Assembly (NCBI RefSeq): GCF_002865645.1
Contig: NW_020194667.1
Location: forward strand, 434,001 to 498,000
Direction: 5' to 3'
Origin: Hyaloscypha bicolor E
Taxonomy: Eukaryota; Ascomycota; Leotiomycetes; Helotiales; Hyaloscyphaceae
DNA length: 64,000 bases
This document shows, one piece after another, positions 49,673-60,975 of this stretch. The notes beneath the pieces were generated by a model, which saw only the letters and a program-made list of their open reading frames with translations, was not told the DNA's origin and ran no database searches. Position numbers and translations under genes: made by a program. How positions within the stretch are numbered: position 1 is the first letter of the stretch; every line of letters starts with the position of its first letter.

Positions 49673-50582
49673 ATGAAATCTCAGATCATTTTCGCTCTTC
49701 TCCTAGACTTCACCTCGGCCCAGCTTGGGGATATTCTCTCTTATAAGTACCAGCGTTATTCCGAATGTGGAAGCCTTCTGTCAACCTGCCAACCAACCAT
49801 TTCAAGTACGTTGTTGACCTCCAGATTAATATATTTATACTCTCACCACACTGGTCTCCTCTCTCACACGTTCGACTGACTTTGGGTTCAGCATGCGCGA
49901 AAATCGTATGCGCAGAATGCACTGACCTCGGCCAAACCGTCATCAACAATTGCTGCTCTCAAGCAAATCCTCAACAATGCTTCATCAGCCGAGCTGGTAG
50001 TGGTGGCAATGGCAATCCATACATCACAACCGCGGCACCAGACCCTAACCTCGCCGCGTGCTCCACGGCACTCGAATACATCACGGAATGCGAGGCCGGA
50101 ACACCCGGGTTCTCGAACTTAGCCAACAGCGATGAGGCAAGCTGCCTTTGCTATGATAGCACCACAAGTTGGGACCCAGTGGCTTTTGATAATCCATGGA
50201 GTTCTTGCATTGCGTGGGCGAAGACGGCCGACTCTACTGCTTATGTTGGATTGCTCTCCAATGCTGGTATGTGTGCATCCGTGGGAAACATTTTGAATGC
50301 CCCTGCCAGTGTGGCAGTAACATCAACAACCACTATGGGAAGCGGGGCGAAGGCGACTGTAACTTCTACGGTGGCAACACCTGCAAGCGGAAGTCAATCT
50401 GTCGTGATGGCGACTTCCAGCACTACAAAGTCGACCAGCAGCAATGCTTGTTCACGTTTCACGAGAAATATAAGAGGTGTTCTTGGGGTGCAGGTAAGTT
50501 GCTCAGAGACAAGAACCTTTGGTACTGCTAATGTGAAATTGCTCAGGTTGTGTTTGGCTTGGGCTTGGGCCTGGTCTTGTAA
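49673..50582 (+). CDS. Secreted Cys-rich, Ser/Thr-rich protein, possibly GPI-anchored
   Basis: Exons 49673-49805, 49892-50493 and 50547-50582 total 771 bases, 256 residues. Introns of 86 and 53 bases have GTACGT...TTCAG and GTAAGT...CTCAG ends. An N-terminal signal peptide (MKSQIIFALLLDFTSAQ, cleavage likely after Ala16 or Gln17) precedes a Cys-rich region (CGSLLSTC, CAKIVCAEC, NNCC, CLCYD). A Ser/Thr-rich spacer (VTSTTTMGSGAKATVTST) follows, and then a short hydrophobic end, VQVVFGLGLGLVL, read only after the second splice. This layout suits a wall-associated or GPI-anchored surface protein. The tail is short for a GPI signal, so simple secretion is possible. No family recognised. Confidence 0.72.
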
Positions 50583-50745
50583 ACCTCGTTTACCTGAAAC
50601 GAAAATGCTGTTCCGGGGGTTGGGCTCTTAAATGACTTCTTCGGACATTCAATTATAGGCTCCGAAGGACTGCGTATCACTTCATTTCAATACATCTTAT
50701 TTAACATGTCTTCACAAAAGACACAGCTCCTTCCTGGTTTGTGAT

Positions 50746-51938
50746 TCAGACGTTCATGACTCCTTCCAAGAAAGTGCACATATCATCCACTCCGTGATCT
50801 GGTTGAATCCAATGTCCTCCATCTTTATATTTCTTCCACGTTACATTATGTCCCAGTCCCTTCATAATCTGATGCAAGTCGTTTCCGAGTTCGAAAGGAA
50901 CTATATCGTCATCCTCCGAGTGTGCAAGAAAAAGTGGAGTTTTGGTCGCGGGCTGTGTGCCTTCGGACAATCTGCTCAGGATATTTGCCGCTTTGTTGAA
51001 TTCGCCGTCCCTCAAAGTGCTGGGGATTCCGCCTTCGGGTCCACTTGTAATCTCGTTCGAGGCTGGTATAACTTGTTCCGATGGGGCGTCGTCCTTCGAT
51101 GAATTGGTGATTCCCACTCCGGGACCACTTGTGAGTCCATTCGATGCTGGAAGAAGTTGTTTCCGTTGGGGGTTGTTGCCTTCTGGGCTCTGAAGGATCA
51201 TCTGAATGTGCCGAGATATGTCGCGCTTGTTTCCGGTGCATCCATTATCGAATTCTTCGATCGACTTTTGGAGCGGAAGCCAGCCACACCAACCAATAAA
51301 TGCTCCAATCTCCAGGCCAGACGAAAGAAGTGTGAGGATTGCAGTTGCACAGCCCTAGCTGAGACCCCCCAGAATGATTCGTTCCTTGGGAACTATTCCT
51401 GCCTCCTGTTCAATGATTCTAAGATCTGTCTAATGCTCTCTCTCAACCCGGGGATTGCGAGCTCATTTTTCTCTTCTGGATTCCTGACGTCCCATGCATC
51501 GAACCATTGAGATATGAATTGTTCACTTTCAAGTGAAGGGAATGAGCTGATGCAAAGTTCTTCTTTTCGTCTTGCCGAGAATCGAATTTTGGCGGTTGGG
51601 AAGACCCAATGCATCGTGGGGAACTTCACAGGTAGAGTACGGCCGTCTGAAGATTTGTCGCTTAAGAATTCGGCCATATATTCGCCGAAGTCCTCACGCC
51701 CATGGAGAAAAATAATGGTGTGCGTGTGCCCAGCTCCTAAAGGGTTCACGGTGGTGGTACTCTTGCTTGGAGGAGGCTCTTCGTCTGACAGGGTCCCCAT
51801 TATGGTGGCATCCCCAGTAGCGTCCACAGTCGCCATTTTGCAGATGGATGAGAAGCAGTCTAGAGTTGTGGGGTTCGACATTTGTAAGATGTGTGTGAAC
51901 ACGTTGTTGTTTGGTGATGTTTTTTCTTCCGTGATCAC
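50746..51938 (-). pseudogene. Acyl-protein thioesterase/carboxylesterase-like hydrolase, inactivated
   Basis: The minus strand encodes an alpha/beta hydrolase of the phospholipase/carboxylesterase family (PF02230). It has TIIFLHGREDFGEYMAEFL, FPTMHWVFPTAKIRFSARRK and QWFDAWDVRNPEEK. A one-base frameshift follows near 51,418, then IVPKERIILGGLS-stop-GCATAILTLL, FIGWCGWLPL, LFLAHSEDDDIVPFELG (catalytic Asp) and DGGHWIQPDHG (catalytic His). The stop, TAG at 51,357-51,355, replaces the Gln of the GLSQG nucleophile elbow. An imperfectly duplicated Ser/Gly-rich insert (LLPASNGLTSGPGVG / VIPASNEITSGPEGG) lies between the elbow and the Asp. With both a frameshift and a nonsense codon the gene is dead. 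Confidence 0.8.
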
Positions 51939-53669
51939 GCGGAAAGAAAATTTACTGCAAGATGCTTTCCTGATATAGAGTAGAGACTACTTCTAGTTCT
52001 CTCAGTGGTCACATCAATCAATACTTGGGACTGCTGTGACTTATTCGTTTGTTACCACGGTTCGGCTACTTCTAGCGCCAAGTGGCCGCACTGTGGCAAA
52101 TTAACAGCAGGGTCTCAAGCTGCTGTACAAGTTTACAACGGGTAGATTATCTATAGTCTGGGAGGTGCAGATTTTTCTGCTTCTTTTTGCAAACACTTAT
52201 TGAGACTCTTTTAATTTCAGGAACACATTTCCGAGGAGCTGAGAAATGATTTTGCAGTGGTCTGGTTTAGGAATAGGGGCTCGGCAAGCACTGTGTAATA
52301 AGCGAGCTCTGCTATACATCATGAAGGCGAAATAGGGTGCCCTAAGTTCAGACCCTTAGATAAGTTAGACTGTTTCTGTAAAATGTTCACCAAAAATTGG
52401 GGAAAGGTGAAAGAAATTCTCCTTGGCATCACAACTTCGCTCACGCTTACATGACTTGGTTCTCCTTTGTGCCAAAAAGGGATTGCTGTTGAAACTCACT
52501 CGACGTCAACGATCATGATAAAGCATTCATTATTTATGGCAAAACCTGAGGCATGAAATTATATAGCAATCTTTCGCAAACACTTTCGTAATGCAGAGTC
52601 CAAGTCCATCCCAAGCCAAAAGATTTGCATCAAAATCACATCGCCACTATACACAGAGCCAGCCACCGCACACGGAAAGGTACACATAACAGAGAGACCA
52701 TTGCATTGATCAATATTGAGCGAGGCCCCCATAATATGTATACCCGTTATTTAAGCTGGCTTCAATACAGGTATCTCCATTCTGAAGCCCCATCGAAAGG
52801 GCGCTGGCGCCCCTGCTCACTTCTACTTGTACGATACATTCGCTCGCTGACTAGTCGTATAACTAAATTAAGCAAGCTAATCAGCGACACACTTTATTCG
52901 CTAATCTTATTTCATTGAAAGCCTAGGAGGCATCTTCAGGAAAGCGGATTATAGCACTTACTAAACACGCGACTTGACTTAAGATATTGCCGTACGAGAC
53001 AACCTTGTTCACAAAAGCGACCTATAGGACCTTAGAGAATTCCGTTTCCAAGCTAAAAGAAGGGGGCCGGGGGTCATGAAAAACGACCCAGGAAAGAAAA
53101 ATCGATCAAGACGCTTCAGTGAAAGGTTGAATTTCTGAAATGTTGAATGAAAACATCACCGACGGGTGTACGTTGTGCGGCGGATGTGGAAATAACTTCT
53201 TCTCCGATTACGTTGTCGCTTCAAGATGATGTTTTATTGAGTGAACAAGATACGGTGAGGAGTTCGCTCCATCATTACATCGGGGGCACCTGGAGACAAA
53301 TGAGTTAGTGTTGTGCTTCCTCTCGTAGGTAATTCGCCGTATCGTTTCTGCCAATTAACTATAGAAAATAAGAAGACTCGCCCGCACAATCGTTTCTCTG
53401 AAACCCCCTTTCAATCCTGGCCGTCTCATCGAGGTCTGAGCGACTTGGATGAGGCGGAGCTCCGAACTTCAAACCTTGAAGACTGCGCCACAATGTCCGC
53501 CCCATTAATATCTACATCGACCCTCGTTTCACAGAAGTGCAAAAAGCATTTGTCCTTTGTTTTTACATTGCATTCACCTAAAACAACCTCGGTCCCTCGT
53601 CCAGAACCTCGATTACAGTAATCCAGACCACCTCTAAGAAAACTAGCCCACTACGAGTCGACCACGGCG
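51939..53669. other. Non-coding DNA
   Basis: Nothing recognisable in 1.7 kb; only short unrelated frames. At 52,332-52,355 the word CCTAAGTTCAGAC in a similar context matches the left direct repeat at 19,067-19,090, so a fragment of that repeat may lie here. Confidence 0.45.
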
Positions 53670-54251
53670 ATGCCTCTCTATACTCTCCACCTCTACCAGT
53701 GGAACGCCACCGCGGTAGACAATAGTATCGAGAAGTCCTTCCAAAAATCTGTGCACCAACCAATCGCCAGTCTGCATTCCACGACCTTCCCCTGCGATCC
53801 CAGCACCGTTCGCGTCGAATTCATGTTGCCTTGTGGCGAATCGCACAGTCGTGGCTATGTAAAAATTGCTCCCCCTTCCCCATGCACCAAAGCTCAAACT
53901 CTCCCCCATGTACTGTACAGGCTCATCGATTGATGAAGAACTGACGAAGTGAAGGGCGGCTACGGCTACGATGCCGGCAAAGACTCAATGTTCAGCGACA
54001 AGAAGAAATTGTCCGATTTCATGGTTGTAAACATGGATTTCCGCGGTAGTGCAAAGGAATGGCAAGATTATTGTCAGAGGCTAGTCAGGTTACCGAATCT
54101 AAGGGGACGGAATCTGAGGAGCGTGTTTTTGCAGAGGAATTTGTATGAGTTCGAGATTTCGGATGTGAAGTTTCCCGGGGTGGTGGTCGGGATTGATGAG
54201 AGGATGGATGAGCAAGAGGAGTTGCCGAGTTACCAGCAGCAGTTGGCTTAA
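53670..54251 (+). CDS. Small uncharacterised protein, spliced or nonsense-disrupted
   Basis: One frame runs from ATG 53,670 to TAA 54,251, interrupted by tandem TGA TGA codons at 53,931-53,936. A 45-base GT-AG segment (53,910-53,954, GTACTG ... AACTGAC ... GTGAAG) contains both stops and has a branch-point-like word; removing it gives 178 residues. Alternatively the interval is coding, since DEVKGGYGYD within it reads sensibly, and the stops are mutations. The N-terminal half has MPLYTLHLYQWNATAVD. The C-terminal half has DFMVVNMDFRGSAKEWQDYC, LRGRNLRSVFLQR and LYEFEISDVKFPG. No function recognised; it is probably cytosolic. Confidence 0.5.
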
Positions 54252-55877
54252 GGATCATGAGTGAGTGGTGGGTGTGCTTGTTGGAGAATGAGGGCATACG
54301 CGGAAGCGCTGAGGTATTAATCCTAGCCGGGTAGGGGGTGATAGAAAGTCATTGGTAGATTATAAACAGAGACGGTTTGACCAAAGTCAGATTTGCTTGA
54401 TTTGCGTGTGTCAAAAGTAAATGTTAAGGCGGGCGAGGCTCTCGGTGCAATACGGGCACAATGTTGCGTACCGGCCAAGGCCATCGAGACCACTAGTGTA
54501 AGGCACAACTTCAGATTACCTCAGCCTATGTGATTCTCCCACGTAGTGTCATTCGGCTGTGGTATTCTCGTGTCACGAACTGAGCAGGGCTGGCCTTTCA
54601 GCGTTTGCCGGTTTCGGTCACAATGGGAGATAGTACGGGATGGTCCTGCTGGAGAGCCGCTTTCAGAATCGGCCAGGCCAGGGATGGGGAATTCCTAGTG
54701 CGGAGGGCAAGAGCGTTGAATCCTCGGAGATGCTGAAGAGAATTTTCGCCTCATTCCGCAAACTTGGTCATGCGTTGTTGCTTGCCATCGACCATTGGGG
54801 CATCCCATGGTTCAAAGAACGAAAAATTATTAACGCGGTTAAGGGGGGAAAGGTCTTATTGGTGGTCCCCTAGCAAAGCTGCGCGAAATATTGGCGGTAG
54901 CTAGGAGGCTCTGGATGTGGAAGATCGTTGATCGGTAGGCAGGATAGAGGATCTGGAGTGGAAGCTCACACGTGGTGCCTATAAAGCTGTGGCGTTTCTA
55001 TTGGCGGCAGCCTTTCAAGAGTCGCACATTGTGCCAAGTCAGAGAGCTCACCGAAACTATGGATTCACCAATCGCTAGGAAGCTGGAAGATTAAAATGTC
55101 ATTGGCGGCCATCGAGGCAAGTATGGGGCAGTGTTCCGAAAACACATCAGACTTAGGTCAAGAGGCCAACACGAGCCGCCAATTCTTTCGAATTGGAGAT
55201 ACTTTCCAAATTGAAACATGTGCGGGGCAAGTCTGCATATTGATGAAAAAGGAGTGGGTTCTTTTGCTTGGGGCGAAAACAACCGGTTTCCCGCCGCCAG
55301 AACTTCATGTCGTCAATCGCTGGAAGGGTAACGAACTCAATCAACTTCCAAAACATGATTGCTGCTAACTTTAGATCTAGTTCATCCAACCACAGAAGCT
55401 TTATTCCTAGCTTCCGAAGAGAATCAAGGACAATTATGGTCGAACAAGAGCAACAAGCCAAATGTAAGCGGCTCGAGACTCGTATCGACTCCCCCAATCG
55501 GCCCTCACACCCCTTCACATCGGCAGCGGCGACACGAAATCACACACCGATGGGAAGATGGGAGAGCGAGAAGGCAGAAGACCAGCCATGGAATGTACTT
55601 ACTGCCTCCAAGACCGACTCGGGTTGGAGAGAATGTTTCGGTTTGCAAGTCACATCTTCCACGAAGGGAGAACAAGGAAGTGTTGGTGAAGAAACAAAAT
55701 GAGAGAGTGTGGCAGAAACTTCTCAAAGTGCAAAGGAGGGACCAGTTGCACTTGCAAGGGAAAAGATTTGTTGTGATAGCATCATACGCGTACCACAAAA
55801 TACAGTCGATCTGGCCTCGACAGAAAACGAGTGTGAGGCTCTAATATGTATTTCGAATGCTTGACATTTTTGCAGAA
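54252..55877. other. Non-coding DNA
   Basis: No supportable gene in 1.6 kb. Open frames of 77-161 codons overlap one another on both strands and show no family pattern, signal peptide or intron logic. The 3' end adjoins the tail of the queuine-transferase gene. Confidence 0.5.
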
Positions 55878-57329
55878 TCAGTCCTCCATCTTCTCGGCAA
55901 ACCCTTTCTCTTCTAGCTCCGATGCTGGTTCGTCGGGCACCAACCCACCATCGACTTCTTGATCGTCGCTTCCCAGATTTCCCCAGGCCGCCTTGTTCTT
56001 TTTCGGCTCACCCGGCCCTTCGCTCTTGAAATGGTATCCTCTTACTCTTGGCCCCTGACCGCTCTTTTCAGGCAACTCGCTCTCATAGGTTGTCTCAAAC
56101 TCTTTGCAGTCAGCGTCGAAAGTCCCGTTTTTGATACTTTCTCGAATTGCAGCGAAGAACTCAGAAAGAATGTAGTGGTTGTGAACTTGAAGCAGTACCC
56201 AGCCGAGCATTTCTTTGGCAGAGAGAAGGTGTTGGACATAAGCACGGTGGTGGGATGTGCAGGTATAGCAGGTACAAGATGTATCCAGCGGAGTGATAGA
56301 TGTGGAGTGCACTGCTGGCCACATATCTACTCCCAGTTGCAATGCTCCAGCACCATTTGAAATGACCACACCAGTTGGCGGAGGGCGTGGAAATCGGAAG
56401 GTCAATGCGATTCCGGCATCCGTTGCGAACCCAATAAATGGAACAGTAAATATATCCATGCCGAGTGATATCTGCCTCAGTATCTGACGTGGAGAAGACG
56501 GCTCGTCCAGAGACAGTCGTGGAAGTTTTGAAATTGCTGTGGTGGCAGGGATGTCGGGAAGAAGATTCGAATCGTAGAATGCGAGACCAGAGACCTCATC
56601 AGCTAGATCATCTGCAATATTGTTTAAATATTCTGACTGATCCAGAAAATCAATTGGGAGAACAGGCGCAAAGACGACTTGCGCTTCCCGCTTTTCGCTG
56701 AGAAGTTGTGAGAGCCATTCTTGAGTTCTGCCTCCCATTTTGGCGACTCTTTTCGTACCAGGCAAGGCACCATATGGAACATCAGCAAGGGCTATCGCGA
56801 TGTCGGGTCGTAGCATCTCGATATATGAGATGTAAGATTTGTTGGTGAGGAGCTGGAAACCGGTGGAAGTGAAGATTGATATGGCAGTGTTGCTGTTGCC
56901 ATTGGGAGCAGAGACTGCTGGTGTGCGGCGCGGTGCGAGTAAGGAAGGCAGTGATTTTGGAAGTGCTGTAAATGTATGAAGGGGAGAAGGACCAGGGCAA
57001 TTCATTATCGGCGGCGTGCCGTTCATTGCTCTTTCTACAACTGGACAATGTCAGAAGATGAAGAGGCACGTGATCTAAGAGCCCCACTTACAGTCTTCTA
57101 ATGCCACATGAACACCGCCTATTTGTGTATATGTGGATATCACATCTGGTGTAAGATGTGGAACCACGCCTCTAGAAGTGACAGCAAAGAAATTTGGCGT
57201 TTCGATATCGCGTCTGCCCTGGATAGAAAGTCGTCCAAAACGTGGTCCGGCTGCATTTGCGTCGAGGTAACTCAGAATCTCGAACAAGATCTTTCGCCCC
57301 GTCCCGGGAAGTCTACTTGTAGAGGCCAT
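55878..57329 (-). CDS. Queuine tRNA-ribosyltransferase accessory subunit 2
   Basis: Exons 57329-57092 and 57040-55878 (51-base intron, GTAAGT...CCAG) encode 466 residues. The N-terminus has FEILS, AAGPRFGRLSIQGRRDIETP and SRGVVPHLTPD, typical of the tRNA-guanine transglycosylase fold. The C-terminal zinc site is CTCYTC (Cys335, 337, 340) with His366 or His368 in QVHNHY. The subunit pairs with the catalytic transglycosylase to exchange queuine for guanine at position 34 of GUN-anticodon tRNAs, often near mitochondria. Phrases such as ALADVPYGALPGTKRVAKM fit the accessory (QTRT2/QTRTD1) rather than the catalytic subunit. The C-terminal 80 residues are charged and fungus-specific. It is transcribed divergently from the LCCL gene. 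Confidence 0.9.
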
Positions 57330-57903
57330 GCTACTTCAGGGGTGCCTGCAGTAGGATGACTTCAAGGGTGAAATTTCGAGTTGTCCAGAATTGCTAATTT
57401 GTCTGCAGGCCGGCACCCTCGGCAGCTATCGTGGGCGTCTGAGATACACAGACCCAATCTCAAATAAGACATCCACATATCCAATCGTTGTGGTTGAGAC
57501 GTCAAGTTTTGAGAGCAAATCTATATAAAAAGTTCAAGAAGTTTTGGTGCTGGCGGAATGAATCGGGAAAGGTTTCTCACTTCCCTACGCCAGTCCTCCT
57601 TTTGACTAGCGTTCGGCGATAAGCGATTGGCGGCCTGAGCTTATCGGCTGCCCACGTTTTGCTGGACCCCTGGGCTTTCTGGAACAGATAAGGTCCGAGG
57701 GGCTGGCCTCGTGAACTTGTTTACTCTTTCTCTTCTTCCTCATCCTCAATCCCTCGTTTGGTGGCGATCTGGTTCGAGTAGCAATGCTCTTCGAATTTTG
57801 AATAGTTTCTTTCCAAATGCTTTGACATCCAGAGGTGAGCCTTCCCCGGGGTTCTCGGAGCTCGCTGACGTGGATTAACAGTTCACAAAGTACAATTTGC
57901 AGC
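57330..57903. promoter_or_regulatory. Shared divergent promoter region
   Basis: 574 bases separate the divergent starts of the queuine-transferase subunit and the LCCL-domain gene. TATATAAAA at 57,522-57,530 is the only clear TATA-like word. The 99-codon minus frame at 57,606-57,905 overlaps the LCCL leader and is not convincing. Confidence 0.45.
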
Positions 57904-59841
57904 ATGGCTCGAAACGGCGACGGAGAGATGGGGAGGTTGCTCGATGGGCATCCGGACGACCCTATCGACGAGTCTACTCAAACGAATCTTCTCCCCATGG
58001 ATGAATTCTCCGACGACAGCTCCCCTCCAACCCCGCGATTTATGCAAGACCAAGGATCATATCGACACCTGAAATGGGTTCCTGTACCGTTTCGAAAATT
58101 CAGCAAAGCAGTGGTGAAGTGGGTAAAGGGACCGGATATACCTGAAGCACATACCATCAAGCCATTGTTTCCATTTATACAAGAAGCGCCAATTCGATTC
58201 TTGGATAAACACGTCCCCAAGCGAAGGCACAGGATACTGCTCTTGATCTCATTCTATTTCTTGTGGGTATTGACCTTTGCTTTGGTCATGCATGGCGGAA
58301 ATACTGCAACGGAAATAGAAGGATGGGGAAGGCCAGGGAATATAGGCTGTGGGAATACATACTGGGTTCCAGGTAATCGATGTGGTCTCAACGGGAATGA
58401 TTGTCGGCCATTCAGTGGAAGCGGCTTTGCATTTCGATGTCCCGCGAACTGCGCTGGGCAGTGGGTGTGGAATCCGCGGGCAGTGGGTGACCAAGAAATC
58501 TCCTACCAACCTCTTGTTATCGGAGGACCCTCGGAGGACGACGAGACACCCATCTATCGAAGCGATTCCTTCATTTGCAGCGCGGCTATCCATGCTGGAG
58601 TCATTGATAACACAGTCGGCGGGTGCGGAGTTGTCTCTCTGGTTGGATACCACACCAATTTCCACAATTCAAGCAGGAATGGCATTGATAGCATACCCTT
58701 CGATTCTAATTTTCCGTCATCCTTTACCTTCCACAACAAGATTACTTGTGAGGCGAATGATGCCCGCTGGGAATTGCTATTCGTATCACTTACTTTTACG
58801 ATCTTATTGTCACTCTTTACTACATCGCCTGGAGTTTTCTTCTTCAGTATATTTATCGGACTCTTCTTCCACGTTGGACTGGCTTCAGACCCGCCATTTA
58901 CTGGTGATACAGCGTCCCTGGTATCCAATCTTCTAGGCAAGCTTCTACCGGCAGCTTTCTGCTCATATGTTATGTATGTGAATATGGGAGTACGTCGAAT
59001 ATTGGTTGGTCTCACGGCTCAAATCGAGAAAACCGTCCTATGGTTGGGAGGTTGTTGGCTTGGATCGCTCACAAACTACACATTTGAAAGATGGATTCCA
59101 ATTCAGCGGTTGAATGGTCACGACCTGAAGCAGCAGCCAGGAGCAATAATGGCTCTAATCGTCATCGCCGTCATTCTGTTTTTCATTGTAATAAAGCAGA
59201 TATATTTCTTCCAACGTGAGGGACGTTTAGTCCAATACTTGGGTATATATGGAATATTCTTGGGTGGGATTTTTGTATCCCTTCTACTTCCCGGCCTCAG
59301 TCTCCGGATCCATCATTACATACTGGCATTACTGCTTCTTCCTGGAACGAGCATGCAAACTCGGCCTTCCCTGCTCTACCAGGGAATTCTCATCGGATTT
59401 TTTATCAACGGCATCGCGAGGTGGGGCTTTGATCCAGTTCTCCAAACACCAAAGGCTCTCCAAGGAGACGCACAACACAATTCAAAACTCCCCCATATCT
59501 CACCACCAACAATTCAGCTTGGAGAAAACACCTCGAGCATCAGATTCTCCTGGTTGCCTCCACCCGAGCCATTTGACGGCATCAGCGTCCTCGTCAACGA
59601 TGTCGAACGATTCCGAGGCTACACTGATGAGGGCTTTGCAAGCGACAAACACTTCGTTTGGACGAAAGATCCGAGGGCTAATGAGCCAGAATTCTTTCGA
59701 TTTGCATATATGGAAGGAACACAGAGTTGGGATTATACACGAGCGGGGATTTGGAATGCGGATGGATCATGGACGGAAATGCAACCTGGGGCGAGCAAGA
59801 TAAAGAGCACATCGCTGGATGGGGAGAAGATGACGAGGTAG
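57904..59841 (+). CDS. LCCL-domain multi-span membrane protein
   Basis: Intronless, 645 residues from ATG 57,904; the open frame extends 23 codons upstream but without an ATG. Residues 1-105 are cytosolic and charged. A first membrane helix spans about 111-130 (ILLLISFYFLWVLTFALVMH). An extracellular LCCL domain follows at about 145-275 with its Cys set (NIGCGNTYW, GNRCGLNGNDCRPF, FRCPANC, FICSAAIHAGVI, GGCGVVSLVGYH). Then come about seven more hydrophobic segments (FTILLSLFTTSPGVFFFSIF, IMALIVIAVILFFIVI, GIFLGGIFVSLLLPGL). A C-terminal soluble domain ends the protein (IRFSWLPPPEPFDG, AGIWNADGSW). Fungal LCCL proteins of this architecture are conserved but of unknown function. Confidence 0.88.
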   Translation: MARNGDGEMGRLLDGHPDDPIDESTQTNLLPMDEFSDDSSPPTPRFMQDQGSYRHLKWVPVPFRKFSKAVVKWVKGPDIPEAHTIKPLFPFIQEAPIRFLDKHVPKRRHRILLLISFYFLWVLTFALVMHGGNTATEIEGWGRPGNIGCGNTYWVPGNRCGLNGNDCRPFSGSGFAFRCPANCAGQWVWNPRAVGDQEISYQPLVIGGPSEDDETPIYRSDSFICSAAIHAGVIDNTVGGCGVVSLVGYHTNFHNSSRNGIDSIPFDSNFPSSFTFHNKITCEANDARWELLFVSLTFTILLSLFTTSPGVFFFSIFIGLFFHVGLASDPPFTGDTASLVSNLLGKLLPAAFCSYVMYVNMGVRRILVGLTAQIEKTVLWLGGCWLGSLTNYTFERWIPIQRLNGHDLKQQPGAIMALIVIAVILFFIVIKQIYFFQREGRLVQYLGIYGIFLGGIFVSLLLPGLSLRIHHYILALLLLPGTSMQTRPSLLYQGILIGFFINGIARWGFDPVLQTPKALQGDAQHNSKLPHISPPTIQLGENTSSIRFSWLPPPEPFDGISVLVNDVERFRGYTDEGFASDKHFVWTKDPRANEPEFFRFAYMEGTQSWDYTRAGIWNADGSWTEMQPGASKIKSTSLDGEKMTR

Positions 59842-60975
59842 AGTATATATGTAATGACTAGATGAGATTACGTTCTCCATGAATCCATGGATAGTTTCGA
59901 AATCTCAAGTCTCAATGTAAGATTACCAGAATTGTTGGGACATTGGATGCAACAGAACTTCGAGGACTATCATTATTCGGTGGCCATGTATTCAGAAATC
60001 CTAACGTGTCAATCCGACTTCAGATACGACCTACAACAAAGCTTCGAGGCAATAACATTAGCTCCTTCCCCTGTATTCCGCCACTTAAAGCGGGGAAGGA
60101 GTAGTACTGGCCAAGGAGAAATCTTTTTTTGACTCGTCAAGTCGTAGAATCAAAGCAGTAAAAGAGTGTCTGGCTCCTCTATAAAGCTTAACTAAGTAAA
60201 GCAATTATATTATAATATATATAACTCTCAAGTAATTATAAGAAGTAGCCTAGTAATTAAGTACTTATATAATTAGAACTAATGGTTTGAACTAAATTAA
60301 ACTAATATAAATTTTATTAAACTAAACCAGGCTAGACTAGACTAAACTTAACTAATAAATCCAATAAACCAATAAACTATATTATGCTTTATATTCTATT
60401 CAAATCAAATTATTACCCGATTAGACCCAGATATTAGCATTCTGATATTTCATATTTGTTACGGGTGCGGCATTCAAGGCTTGGAAAGGAAGGTAGAAGG
60501 TCCCTCACAAAGACGATTCAAAGCTAAAGAAGGAAAAACTAGAATACAGGAGGTTGCGAGGGTATAAGTGCACCCCACAATGCGCTAGCCCGCATTGGGC
60601 CTAGCGTTTTAAATTTCCCATACGCATTCTATAGCACTGCCCATTATTTATACTCATATATGCACCCTCCCCCCCCGCATCTTCATTCTACCTTCCCATC
60701 TCTCAACATAGCACCCCGCACAATATCTAGCCCTGGACTACTGTATCCCGAGACCGAAACAGTCCCGCCTTCGCTATAGTCGCAAGAAACTATATTATAG
60801 TCAATCTGCAGCTGCGTCAAATCTTGCTGCCGAATCTCGCATGCCTAAATAATCGCGTTAAATATCGCTATTCTAAACTAAAGATCCAATTATGCCTTCC
60901 CGAATATTATTACAATCTAATTAACTATCATAATATAATAACCATAAAGCCCGACTATATTAATAATACAGAAAA
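59842..60975. other. Transposon debris and AT-rich DNA
   Basis: 60,180-60,420 is AT-rich with repeated ACTAAAC/ACTAATA words. From about 60,457 (TGTTACGGGTGCGGC) to 60,780 composition is normal with C-rich runs; this could be an LTR-type fragment, but no partner copy is present. 60,780-60,975 is AT-rich former coding sequence without an identity. The latter ends directly against the HET fragment. Confidence 0.45.
60573..60600 (+). other. Hairpin
   Basis: AATGCG-CTAGCC-CGCATT forms a perfect 6-bp stem extended by flanking C/G pairs. An alternative fold pairs GCGCTAG/CCC with GGG/CCTAGCG. The role is unknown; it may be part of a transposon end. Confidence 0.4.
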
